This document shows, in pieces, positions 27,221-34,597 of a stretch of 64,000 nt of DNA. The stretch is from the NCBI RefSeq assembly GCF_049472655.1, contig NZ_JAQNCS010000001.1, positions 166,199 to 230,198 on the forward strand, in the 5' to 3' direction. The notes under the pieces were generated by a model, which saw only the letters and a list, made by a program, of their open reading frames with translations, had not been told where the DNA came from and ran no database searches. Numbering within the stretch: the first letter of the stretch is position 1; the number at the start of each line of letters is the position of its first letter. This DNA comes from Deferribacter abyssi (GTDB taxonomy: Bacteria > Chrysiogenota > Deferribacteres > Deferribacterales > Deferribacteraceae). Both the position numbers and the translations under genes were made by a program.

Positions 27221-27577
27221 ATGCTTATAGATAAATTGTTTGTATATGGTCTTTTAAAAAAAGGTTATCCTAATTATTCACTAGTTGAACCATATATAAT
27301 AACTGAAGTTGATGCCTATACAATAGGGTGTCTTTATAAATTAACAAAAACCAATCAACCTGCTTATGTAAAAGATGGAAATTATAAAATTTATGGTAAG
27401 CTATATTATTTATTGAATACAAAAAAACTTTTTTCTATTTTAGATTATGTTGAGCAAGGATTGGAAAGGGAGCTTACATCTGTTTATGTAAAAGGGGAAG
27501 AATATATTGCTTGGATTTATGTATATAAATTAGATTTAAAGGATGCCATACTTTTAGAAAATGGTGTTTGGGAATAA
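27221..27577 (+). CDS. Gamma-glutamylcyclotransferase-fold small protein
   Basis: A 118-residue protein with LFVYGLLKKGYPNYSLVEPY at the N terminus, the YGxL signature of the GGCT/AIG2 fold. YGKLYYLLN and a DYVEQ acidic segment follow; the Glu (or Asp) in this region is the usual catalytic acid of the fold. Members cleave gamma-glutamyl amines or amino acids to 5-oxoproline, but the exact substrate here is unknown. The end overlaps the upstream part of the gatB frame; gatB itself starts at 27601. Confidence 0.7.
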   Translation: MLIDKLFVYGLLKKGYPNYSLVEPYIITEVDAYTIGCLYKLTKTNQPAYVKDGNYKIYGKLYYLLNTKKLFSILDYVEQGLERELTSVYVKGEEYIAWIYVYKLDLKDAILLENGVWE

Positions 27578-27600
27578 TATTAGTTAGAAGAGGAGTAGTT

Positions 27601-29037
27601 ATGAAATATGAAGCTGTGATTGGTCTTGAAGTTCATGTTCAGTTATCAACGAAGAGTAAAATTTTCTGTTCATGTTCTACAGAGTTTGGAGCAGATGCAA
27701 ATACTCATGTGTGTCCTGTGTGTTTAGGTATGCCAGGGGTATTACCTGTTTTAAACAAGCAGGCAGTTGAATACACGATTAAAGCAGGGTTGGCATTGAA
27801 TTGTGAGATACAGAGGAAAAGTGTTTTTGCTAGAAAAAATTATTTTTATCCTGATTTGCCGAAAGGGTATCAGATTTCTCAATATGAACTGCCTATTTGT
27901 TTAAATGGTTTTATAGAGATTGAAGTAAATGGTGAGAAAAAGAAAATAGGGATTACAAGAATACATATGGAGGAAGATGCCGGAAAATCAATACATGGAG
28001 AGAATCTTGGCTCCCCTGCGCATAGTTATGTGGATTTGAACAGAACAGGTGTTCCTCTCATAGAGATAGTTAGTGAGCCTGATATCAGGACGCCTGAAGA
28101 GGCAAGAGCTTATTTGCAGAAATTGAAAACAATACTTGAGTATATTGAGGTATCTGATTGTAATATGGAGGAAGGCTCTTTAAGGTGTGATGCAAATATC
28201 TCCTTGAGACCCTTAGGGGAAACAAAGTTTGGAACTAAAACTGAAATAAAAAATATGAACTCATTTAAAAATGTGCAGAGAGCACTTGAGTATGAAATAA
28301 AAAGGCAGGCTAAAATATTAGATGAAGGTGGCGTGATAGTTCAGGAAACAAGGTTGTGGGATCCGAGCAGAGGGATTACTCTTTCTATGAGAAGCAAAGA
28401 AGAAGCCCACGATTATAGATATTTCCCTGATCCAGATCTTGTGCCATTAATAGTTGAGAAAAATTGGGTGGATGAAGCAAGGGAGACATTACCAGAATTA
28501 CCTGATGCCAAAAAAGAGAGATTTATAAAAGAGTATGGACTTCCAAGTTATGATGCTGAGGTATTAACGTCAAATAAAAGATATGCGGATTATTTTGAAA
28601 AGGCAGTAAAACATCATAGCAATCCTAAGGCTATAAGTAACTGGATTATGAGTGAAGTTTTGAGAGATGTGAATGAAAAAGGGTGTGATATCTTTGATTT
28701 GAATGTGAAGCCTGAGCATATAGCAGAAATAGTAAAATTGATAGATGAAGGGAAAATTTCTGGTAAAATAGGTAAAGAGGTGTATCAGTTAACCCTTGAA
28801 AGTGGTAAATCTCCATCAAAGATTGTGGAGGAAAAAGGGTTAATTCAGATATCTGATGAATCAGCCATAGAAGAGATTGTGAAAAAAGTTCTTGAGGCTA
28901 ATCCTAAGGAAGTGGAAAGGTATAAAAATGGAGAGAAAAAACTTCAGGGGTTCTTTGTAGGACAGGTTATGAAGGAAACTAAAGGGAAAGCCAATCCCAA
29001 ACTTGTAAATGAGCTTTTAAAGAAGTTGCTGAGTTGA
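27601..29037 (+). CDS. gatB: Aspartyl/glutamyl-tRNA amidotransferase subunit B
   Basis: A 478-residue GatB. EAVIGLEVHVQLSTKSKIFC is the family N-terminal signature. A GatB/Yqey C-terminal domain follows (LLKKL end). Zinc-type cysteines (CSCS, CPVC) are present. It amidates Glu-tRNA(Gln)/Asp-tRNA(Asn) with GatA and GatC, which are not in this window. ATG 27601 is preceded by AGAGGAG; a longer frame to 27568 exists but overlaps the preceding gene. Confidence 0.95.
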   Translation: MKYEAVIGLEVHVQLSTKSKIFCSCSTEFGADANTHVCPVCLGMPGVLPVLNKQAVEYTIKAGLALNCEIQRKSVFARKNYFYPDLPKGYQISQYELPICLNGFIEIEVNGEKKKIGITRIHMEEDAGKSIHGENLGSPAHSYVDLNRTGVPLIEIVSEPDIRTPEEARAYLQKLKTILEYIEVSDCNMEEGSLRCDANISLRPLGETKFGTKTEIKNMNSFKNVQRALEYEIKRQAKILDEGGVIVQETRLWDPSRGITLSMRSKEEAHDYRYFPDPDLVPLIVEKNWVDEARETLPELPDAKKERFIKEYGLPSYDAEVLTSNKRYADYFEKAVKHHSNPKAISNWIMSEVLRDVNEKGCDIFDLNVKPEHIAEIVKLIDEGKISGKIGKEVYQLTLESGKSPSKIVEEKGLIQISDESAIEEIVKKVLEANPKEVERYKNGEKKLQGFFVGQVMKETKGKANPKLVNELLKKLLS

Positions 29038-29100
29038 TATATAGTGAGGTTTAAGAGGGGAAGCTTTTCATTTTACTTATGATATAATGTGGAGGATGTC

Positions 29101-29508
29101 ATGCTAAAGAAAATTGATCATATTGGTATTGCAGTAAAAAACCTTGATAACTCTTTAAAAATTTATAAGACAATTGGTGTAAAACCTTATCATTTTGAAG
29201 AAGTTGAATCCCAGAAAGTAAAAACGGCATTCATTAAGGTGGGAGAATCTAATATCGAGTTGTTGGAACCTACTTCTGAGGAGAGTCCCATTGCCAAATT
29301 TATTGAAAAGAAAGGGGAAGGAATTCATCACATAGCATACCTTGTGGACGATGTGCAATTAGCAATAGATACCCTTAAAAATGCTGGTTTCAAATTAATA
29401 GATGAGACTCCAAAACCGGGTGCACATGGAAAATTAATCGCTTTTGTCCATCCAAAGAGCACCAATGGTGTACTTACGGAATTGTGTCAGCATGCCGAAA
29501 AGCATTGA
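29101..29508 (+). CDS. mce: Methylmalonyl-CoA epimerase
   Basis: A 135-residue glyoxalase-fold protein. KKIDHIGIAVKNLD begins the first beta-alpha-beta unit. GEGIHHIAYLVDD carries the conserved metal-binding histidines, and LTELCQ near the end carries the metal/catalytic Glu. It interconverts the R and S forms of methylmalonyl-CoA. GGAGG at 29090 supports ATG 29101. The mutase B12 subunit and MeaB are 18 kb away. Confidence 0.9.
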   Translation: MLKKIDHIGIAVKNLDNSLKIYKTIGVKPYHFEEVESQKVKTAFIKVGESNIELLEPTSEESPIAKFIEKKGEGIHHIAYLVDDVQLAIDTLKNAGFKLIDETPKPGAHGKLIAFVHPKSTNGVLTELCQHAEKH

Positions 29509-30127
29509 TAATCTTTTAAAAGGCACCCTTAAGTTTAGAGAAGAAGATTTTAATAATCTTAAGCACCTTTATGAAAAATTAAAGGACAAACAATCTCCTC
29601 ATACTTTGTTTATTGGTTGTTCTGACTCTAGAGTTATCCCAAACTTAATTACAAAAACATTGCCTGGTGAACTCTTTATTGTCAGAAATATAGCTAATAT
29701 TGTGCCTCCTTATAGAATAGCAAAGGATTATGCTGGTACAACAGCTGCCATTGAATATGCTGTAAATGTGCTAAAAGTTGAAAATATTGTGGTTTGTGGT
29801 CACTCAAATTGTGGTGGGTGCAAAACACTTTTACAAGGGTTTCAACAATTCAATGATTTGCCAAATATAAGAGAGTGGCTTAAAATTTCTGCTTGTATTA
29901 TTGATGAGATTAAAAAAATTGAAGTGCATCATGAAGAATATTTACAGCTTTTTGTTGAGCAGATGAATATTGTATGTCAATTAGAAAACCTTTTGACTTA
30001 TCCGTATATTAGAGAGAGATACAAAGAGAAAAAGCTCAATTTACTTGGTTGGCACTATATTATATCTACCGGTGAAATCTACGCTTACAATTTTGAAAAA
30101 CAAAAATTTGAACCTTTGAATTTTTGA
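29492..30127 (+). CDS. Beta-class carbonic anhydrase
   Basis: A 211-residue beta-carbonic anhydrase. The zinc ligands are visible: Cys in GCSDSR (with the Asp-Arg dyad), and His/Cys in CGHSNCGGC. The family's N-terminal helix is present. It converts CO2 and bicarbonate. ATG 29492 gives a normal N terminus and overlaps the end of mce by 17 bases; further upstream starts are inside mce. It may supply bicarbonate for carboxylations. Confidence 0.9.
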   Translation: MPKSIDNLLKGTLKFREEDFNNLKHLYEKLKDKQSPHTLFIGCSDSRVIPNLITKTLPGELFIVRNIANIVPPYRIAKDYAGTTAAIEYAVNVLKVENIVVCGHSNCGGCKTLLQGFQQFNDLPNIREWLKISACIIDEIKKIEVHHEEYLQLFVEQMNIVCQLENLLTYPYIRERYKEKKLNLLGWHYIISTGEIYAYNFEKQKFEPLNF

Positions 30128-30145
30128 TTTATGTAAGTTGTATAG

Positions 30146-30173
30146 ATTTTACGCATATGTGTAAAATTTACAC
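30146..30173. promoter_or_regulatory. Overlapping palindromes in intergenic region
   Basis: ATTTTAC (30146-30152) and GTAAAAT (30161-30167) form a dyad with an 8-base loop. GTGTAAAATTTACAC (30159-30173) is a second, perfect palindrome around one central base. They share bases, so they cannot form hairpins together. The regulator is unknown. Confidence 0.4.
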
Positions 30174-30285
30174 GTTTGATTTTACCCTGGTTGCAAATAT
30201 TTCCAAGAATATCAAACTGTTATGCCTTTAGTAAAGCTGGTATCATTTTTGTTTAATATCTTTTAAATTTGCTGCAAAAAAAAAT

Positions 30286-30311
30286 TGTAACTTTTGAGTG
30301 GCAAATACGTT
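30286..30311 (+). promoter_or_regulatory. ECF-type promoter for the secreted QYK-repeat protein
   Basis: TGTAAC at 30286-30291 and ACGTT at 30307-30311 are 15 bases apart. The same pair with the same spacing precedes the ECF sigma gene at 30851. The AAC -35 and CGT -10 cores are typical for ECF sigma factors. The predicted start lies about 20 bases before the ATG, leaving room for GGAGG. Confidence 0.6.
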
Positions 30312-30338
30312 TAGGAATAAAAAAATTGGAGGTAGGAA

Positions 30339-30773
30339 ATGAAAAAAGTAGTATTAGCATTAAGTGTAATGCTTGTATTTTTAGTTGTTGACAGCTATGC
30401 AAGGGGTATGAGATCCGGTAGAGGCGGAATGATGGGTGGATATTCTAATTCAAACAGTTATAATTATCAACAAAACTACAGGTATAATTATGGATCAGGT
30501 AGTAGTTATAATAACCAGTATAAGCACCAGTATAAATATCAGTACAAAGGTTCTAAACAAGGTGTTGGAAGTGGTTCACAGTATCAGAACAAGAGTCAAT
30601 ATAAAGGCTCAAAATTCTCAAGCTCAAATAGCAACAGGCAATATAAGAATTTAACAGAAAGAGGTTATAGTGTGAATAGTGATGGTTACATAGTGGATTC
30701 TACCGGTAGTTTGGTAAAAGACGCTAATGGAAACCCGGTTACTCCAGGTAGTGGTTTTTTTAGAAATAAATAA
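30339..30773 (+). CDS. Secreted Gly/Ser/Tyr/Gln-rich low-complexity protein
   Basis: A 144-residue protein with a clear signal peptide (MKKVVLALSVMLVFLVVDSYA). The mature part is rich in Gly, Ser, Tyr, Asn and Gln. The tripeptide QYK recurs (HQYKYQYKGSK, SQYKGSK, RQYKN). The last 35 residues (GYSVNSDGYIVDSTGSLVKD) look like a more ordered tail. No enzyme motif is seen. GGAGGTAGG supports the start. It has an ECF-type promoter and a terminator of its own. Its high Lys and Tyr content could suit a surface or matrix-forming role, but this is speculation. Confidence 0.75.
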   Translation: MKKVVLALSVMLVFLVVDSYARGMRSGRGGMMGGYSNSNSYNYQQNYRYNYGSGSSYNNQYKHQYKYQYKGSKQGVGSGSQYQNKSQYKGSKFSSSNSNRQYKNLTERGYSVNSDGYIVDSTGSLVKDANGNPVTPGSGFFRNK

Positions 30774-30780
30774 AATAAAA

Positions 30781-30817
30781 AGGTGCTCGTTAAATCAAAA
30801 TTACGAGCATCTTTTTT
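30781..30817 (+). terminator. Rho-independent terminator after the QYK-repeat gene
   Basis: TGCTCG paired with CGAGCA around an AT-rich loop, extended by TAA/TTA pairs, then CTTTTTT. It separates the secreted-protein gene from the ECF sigma gene. Confidence 0.75.
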
Positions 30818-30850
30818 AATATAGATATTTTTCTAATTTAATTAAAAAAT

Positions 30851-30876
30851 TGTAACCTTCATTTTTTTATTACGTT
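30851..30876 (+). promoter_or_regulatory. ECF-type promoter for the sigma factor gene itself
   Basis: TGTAAC at 30851-30856 and ACGTT at 30872-30876 have a 15-base gap, identical to the copy at 30286. The ATG at 30888 lies so close that the mRNA would be leaderless or nearly so, and no Shine-Dalgarno is present. A sigma-70 -10 (TATAAT, 30876-30881) overlaps. Confidence 0.55.
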
Positions 30877-30887
30877 ATAATGTTAGA

Positions 30888-31358
30888 ATGAGAGAATTAA
30901 AAGAGTTTTATAAAAACACAAAAGTTCCTTTTTTTAATTATTTATTAAAGCTTACCGGTGATTATGATTTGGCATCTGATCTTATGCAGGATACTTATAT
31001 AAAAATTTATGAAAACTATAAAGTTTATAATAAAAGCTTATTGTATAAAATAGCCTACAATTTGTATATTGATTTTTACAGAAAATCCAAGAAAAACAGC
31101 GAACTGAATGTAGAAGTGACTCTATCTATAACTGATGTAGAAGAATCTTTAATTGCAAAAGAAGATTATAAAAATCTGCTTAAAGCAATGCAGAAATTAC
31201 CACTTGAAGAAAGACAGATACTGTCTTTAAAGGTTTCGGATAATTTGAGTTACAAGGAGATAAGTGAAATCACAGGCTTAACTGTGGCAAATATTAAAGT
31301 GAAAATACATAGAGCAAGGCAGAAACTTAGGCAAATCCTAAAAGGAGGTTTAAAATGA
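30888..31358 (+). CDS. ECF-type RNA polymerase sigma factor
   Basis: A 156-residue sigma factor of the ECF class. Region 2 is seen as LTGDYDLASDLMQDTYIKIY, and region 4 as LPLEERQILSLKVS, YKEISEITGL and VANIKVKIHRAR. Regions 1.1 and 3 are absent, as in the class. It has no Shine-Dalgarno and is predicted to be translated from a near-leaderless mRNA. The stop overlaps the next gene by 4 bases, the normal arrangement of sigma with anti-sigma. Confidence 0.88.
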   Translation: MRELKEFYKNTKVPFFNYLLKLTGDYDLASDLMQDTYIKIYENYKVYNKSLLYKIAYNLYIDFYRKSKKNSELNVEVTLSITDVEESLIAKEDYKNLLKAMQKLPLEERQILSLKVSDNLSYKEISEITGLTVANIKVKIHRARQKLRQILKGGLK

Positions 31359-31927
31359 GAGAGTTTTTAATAAGTAAATATATTGATGATGAACTTACTT
31401 TAAAGGAAAAAGAAATCTTTATTAAAGAGGTTATGAGAGATACAACATTTGGTGAAGAGGTATTAGGATTTATTGGTCAGGAGTATTTATTGCGTGATAA
31501 TATTGAGCCTGAAAGAGAAGTTAATTTTAAACAAAAGAGAAAAGTGAGTTTTAGATTTGTTCCGGCAATAATGTCTGCTGTTGCATCGATATTAATAGTT
31601 TTTGCGGTATTGAATTTTCAAAATTCATCTAATTCTATTGCATTGAAACCAAATGAAATGGTAAAAGAATATAGATTTGTCATTTATAAACCAGATGCAA
31701 AAAAGGTTGAAATTACCGGGACTTTTTCAAACTGGCAGAGAATTAAGATGAAACGAATTGATGATACAGGATATTTTGAGGTTTCATTGAAATTAAAACC
31801 TGGAGAATATAAATATAGTTTTGTAATTGATGATAAATACACTACACCAGATCCCACAATTATAGCTAGAGAAAAAGATGATTTTGGAAATGTAAATTCT
31901 ATTTTAGAATTAAAGGAGGAAGTGTGA
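31355..31927 (+). CDS. Membrane anti-sigma-like protein with C-terminal CBM48 domain
   Basis: A 190-residue protein in three parts. Residues 1-50 (FLISKYIDDELTLKEKEIFI) resemble a cytoplasmic anti-sigma domain without a zinc His-Cys motif. One transmembrane helix (PAIMSAVASILIVFAVLNF) spans about 70-90. The periplasmic part is a CBM48/AMPK-type glycogen-binding fold (VEITGTFSNWQ, GYFEVSLKLKPGEYKYSF, DDFGNVNS). GGAGGT precedes the ATG, which overlaps the sigma gene. It probably sequesters the sigma factor and senses a periplasmic ligand. Carbohydrate binding is inferred from the fold. Confidence 0.75.
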   Translation: MREFLISKYIDDELTLKEKEIFIKEVMRDTTFGEEVLGFIGQEYLLRDNIEPEREVNFKQKRKVSFRFVPAIMSAVASILIVFAVLNFQNSSNSIALKPNEMVKEYRFVIYKPDAKKVEITGTFSNWQRIKMKRIDDTGYFEVSLKLKPGEYKYSFVIDDKYTTPDPTIIAREKDDFGNVNSILELKEEV

Positions 31928-32253
31928 TGAAAAAAATGTTAATTGTATTATTGTCATATTCATTTATATCTTGTGCTGCTCATTATGTGAAAAAAAAGGA
32001 CAATGATCTTATATTTTATTTAAGAGATAATGCATTTAAGAATGTAGAATTATATGTTGATATAGATAATTTTAAAAAACATGAAGCAAAAAAAATAAAA
32101 AATGATATTTGGGTAGCAAAGATTAAACAACCAGCTTCAAAAGAGATAAAATATTTTTATAAAGTTGATGGTAGGTTATATATTCCCGATTGTGAGTTAA
32201 GAGAAAAAGATGATTTTGGTGGAGAAAATTGTATTTTTAGAAATTATCAGTAA
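31927..32253 (+). CDS. Small CBM48-like lipoprotein
   Basis: A 108-residue protein. The signal LIVLLSYSFISCAAH has a lipobox-like Ser-Cys. The mature part mimics the CBM48 pattern of the preceding gene: VELYVDIDNFKKHEA, IKYFYKVDGRLY and REKDDFGGEN match its GTFSNW, YKYSFVIDDKY and REKDDFGNVN. Tryptophans in the sugar-binding site are partly lost. ATG 31927 overlaps the anti-sigma stop (GTGATGA), so the three genes are coupled. It may be a co-sensor on the outer or inner membrane. Confidence 0.65.
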   Translation: MKKMLIVLLSYSFISCAAHYVKKKDNDLIFYLRDNAFKNVELYVDIDNFKKHEAKKIKNDIWVAKIKQPASKEIKYFYKVDGRLYIPDCELREKDDFGGENCIFRNYQ

Positions 32254-32275
32254 CCTTTTTGACCCCTCAATCGTT
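32250..32275 (+). promoter_or_regulatory. ECF-type promoter for the His-rich secreted protein
   Basis: GTAACCTTTTT (32250-32260) and CGTTATA (32272-32278) match the -35 and -10 of the two other copies, with spacing one base longer. The TAA stop of the preceding gene lies inside the -35. AAGGAGG and the next ATG follow at 32297 and 32310. Confidence 0.5.
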
Positions 32276-32309
32276 ATATGGATGAAAACGGTATCAAGGA
32301 GGTTTGGTG

Positions 32310-33176
32310 ATGAGAAAGGTATTTTTAAGTCTAATGTTAGTGTTGATGTTTGCAGTTGTTAGTTTTGCAGTTACTGAAGATGAATTGTTGAAACAAACTC
32401 CAGTTCAGTTAAAAGCAAAAGTAGAAGAAATGTTGGCAGCAGGAATTAAATCAGAAGATGCTTTAAATATGGTAAAAAATATGTTTCAGTATAGGGTTCA
32501 AACAAAATATGCTGCAAAGGTAATTGATGCAGTTTTGGAGGCAAAGAGACAGGGATTACCTGTGGGACCAATGGTATCAAAAGTAAATGAGGGGTTAGCG
32601 AAGAATATTGAGACGGAGAAGATTTATCAAGCTTTGAATAAGGTAAAAAATAGATATACTTATGCATATCATAAGATTGAGCGTCTAAAAGTTAATCAAC
32701 AAGTACGTGCAAAATTAGCTAAAAATATAGTAGATGCAATGGCTGCTGGTATGAAAAAAGATCATATAGATGATGTAATTGAGGCATTAGAACAGAGAAT
32801 GGAAAAAGTAAAAGAAAATGAAGATTATGCTATCGAGGTTACTGAAATGGCTAAAGAAATGGCTAGACATGGGGTAGATTCTGATGAAGCTAAAAATGTG
32901 ATAGAAAATGCTATGAAGCATGAATTTACAGCTCAAGAAATGAAAGAGATGAGAGAAGCCTTTATGGAGCAAGCAAGAATGGGAGAGCCTGAGGATATAG
33001 CTGAGCAAATGAGTGAGAATTTGGAACATGGAGCCAGGGGTGGTGATGTAGGACATGATGTAGATGATGTGGGAGGTCCTGGTATGAGTGATAGTTCATC
33101 TGAAGGGATGGGTAGCGCCAATGATGGAGGTCATGATGATGGTGGTGGTCATGGCGAGGGTCATGGAGGATTCTAA
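32310..33176 (+). CDS. Secreted helical protein with Asp/Gly/His-rich tail
   Basis: A 288-residue secreted protein. The signal peptide is MRKVFLSLMLVLMFAVVSFA. Residues about 22-235 are helical with repeating units of about 35 residues (AKVEEMLAAGIKSEDALNMV, AKVIDAVLEAKRQGL, AKNIVDAMAAGMKKDHID, EMAKEMARHGVDSDEAKNVI). The last 50 residues are low complexity (HDVDDVGG, GGHDDGGGHGEGHGGF), resembling a metal-binding tail. AAGGAGG supports ATG 32310. It is downstream of an ECF-type promoter and ends with a strong terminator. No known function. Confidence 0.75.
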   Translation: MRKVFLSLMLVLMFAVVSFAVTEDELLKQTPVQLKAKVEEMLAAGIKSEDALNMVKNMFQYRVQTKYAAKVIDAVLEAKRQGLPVGPMVSKVNEGLAKNIETEKIYQALNKVKNRYTYAYHKIERLKVNQQVRAKLAKNIVDAMAAGMKKDHIDDVIEALEQRMEKVKENEDYAIEVTEMAKEMARHGVDSDEAKNVIENAMKHEFTAQEMKEMREAFMEQARMGEPEDIAEQMSENLEHGARGGDVGHDVDDVGGPGMSDSSSEGMGSANDGGHDDGGGHGEGHGGF

Positions 33177-33180
33177 TTTG

Positions 33181-33216
33181 AAAAAAAAGCCCCTGTAATA
33201 AAAGGGGCTTTTTTAT
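33181..33216. terminator. Bidirectional rho-independent terminator
   Basis: AAGCCCC (33187-33193) pairs with GGGGCTT (33204-33210), with A-tract before and T-tract after. It lies between the secreted-protein gene and the leftward rhodanese gene. Confidence 0.88.
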
Positions 33217-33260
33217 TTAATTATCAAAAGAAAGGGTGCTAACTAACAATTTGATAGTGA

Positions 33261-34472
33261 TTATTCTGTAATTTTACATTTGCCTCCTGAGTAATCAACA
33301 TGGGCATCAAGAAAAAATAATCTGTTCATTTCTTTGAAATTGCAATCTTCCATAAGTCCGAAATACATTTCTCCTGCTCTGCCGCCAGAAGAGCACATAA
33401 AAATGATATAGCCATCTTTTGGTAATTGGTTGATTACATAATCACACCCTTTTTTATACATATCATTCACCGGGATATTAATAGCACCTTTTACATGCCC
33501 CTCTTCAAACTCATCAGGTGATCTTACATCAACAATATGTATATTTGATGGTCTATCATCGATTAAAGTTTTGAAAAACTCTATATCTACGGTACCTTCG
33601 TCTGGGCCAGGCTTAATTGTGGTAACAGTGGCTGTGGTTGTTTTTTTTATTCTTGAAAATTTAGTGCCAGGTTTTACTATAGGATAGCCAAGCTTCTTCC
33701 ATTCTGGCATGCCACCAGCATAAACGTAAACCTTTTTATATCCAAATTTTTCTTTTAATAGTCTACCTACATTATGAGATTTAACGCACTTATATCCTCC
33801 ACAGAAAACCACAATTTTAACGTTTTTATCTGCGGGTAAAAGATTTAAATATTTTTCAGGAGTTCTCATAAGTTTTGTATCAGGGATATTTATTGCACCT
33901 GGAATTGTTCCTTTTTTCCATTTCCTATTTGGTCTTGCATCTACAAATATAACTCCTTTGTCGTGCAATTTTTTTGCATATCTATGAGTGATTTCTGCGT
34001 AAGATTTTTTGGACCAATCTGGCATACCAGCAAGATAAACCTTAATGTTTTTGTACCCCTTTTCTTTTAAATAAGTTGCATTATGGAAACTTTTAACACA
34101 ATTAAAACCACCACAATATGTAATAATCAGAGTGTTGTTTGTGATATTTAATTTTTTTAATTGTTTCATATATTGATTGAACTTAGTATCTGGAATGTTG
34201 ATAGCACCAGGGATATGCCCAGCATCGTATTTTCTTTCTGGCCTAGCGTCAATTATAACTACTTTGTTAAATTTTCTTAAACCATTTCCCACCAATTTTT
34301 TTACGTAGCTGTAATCAACTATATCAAATCCAGCTTCTTTAACTTGCTCTGCTACAGATTTTTTGGGAGTTTTAGTTATTTCGGGTTTTTGTGCTTGTTT
34401 TGCACATCCTGTAAAAAATAAACTAAAAGCTACAATCAGTGCTAAAAAAAAAATCAAAATATTCTTTTTCAT
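33261..34472 (-). CDS. Lipoprotein with three rhodanese domains
   Basis: A 403-residue exported protein. Its signal ends in the lipobox FFTGC. Three rhodanese domains follow in tandem: residues about 50-160 (loop YCGGFNC), about 160-270 (loop FCGGYKC) and about 300-395 (loop MCSSGGRAGE). Each has the DARP/DVRS and GHIPGAINIPD signatures, and domains 1 and 2 end in AGMPDW/AGGMPEW. The first two loops have a second cysteine five residues after the catalytic one. It may bind or carry persulfide sulfur in the periplasm. AAAGGAGG precedes the ATG. Confidence 0.85.
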   Translation of the reverse strand: MKKNILIFFLALIVAFSLFFTGCAKQAQKPEITKTPKKSVAEQVKEAGFDIVDYSYVKKLVGNGLRKFNKVVIIDARPERKYDAGHIPGAINIPDTKFNQYMKQLKKLNITNNTLIITYCGGFNCVKSFHNATYLKEKGYKNIKVYLAGMPDWSKKSYAEITHRYAKKLHDKGVIFVDARPNRKWKKGTIPGAINIPDTKLMRTPEKYLNLLPADKNVKIVVFCGGYKCVKSHNVGRLLKEKFGYKKVYVYAGGMPEWKKLGYPIVKPGTKFSRIKKTTTATVTTIKPGPDEGTVDIEFFKTLIDDRPSNIHIVDVRSPDEFEEGHVKGAINIPVNDMYKKGCDYVINQLPKDGYIIFMCSSGGRAGEMYFGLMEDCNFKEMNRLFFLDAHVDYSGGKCKITE

Positions 34473-34504
34473 AAAACACCTCCTTTTTAATAAAATCTAA
34501 TATA

Positions 34505-34533
34505 AGATTATCAAATGTTCAAAACTTGGTCAA
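34505..34533 (-). promoter_or_regulatory. Sigma-70-type promoter of the triple-rhodanese gene
   Basis: On the minus strand TTGACC (34533-34528) and TAATCT (34510-34505) are separated by 17 bases, near consensus. The gene's Shine-Dalgarno follows about 20 bases later. Confidence 0.55.
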
Positions 34534-34597
34534 TAAAAAAAACAATATTGACAAATATTTGAATATATAAATATTAAGATGTTTTTATTATTACGCC

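Noticed and set aside
32446..33121. Several minus-strand frames opposite the helical secreted protein
   Set aside because: They arise from the biased codon pattern of the low-complexity gene on the plus strand.
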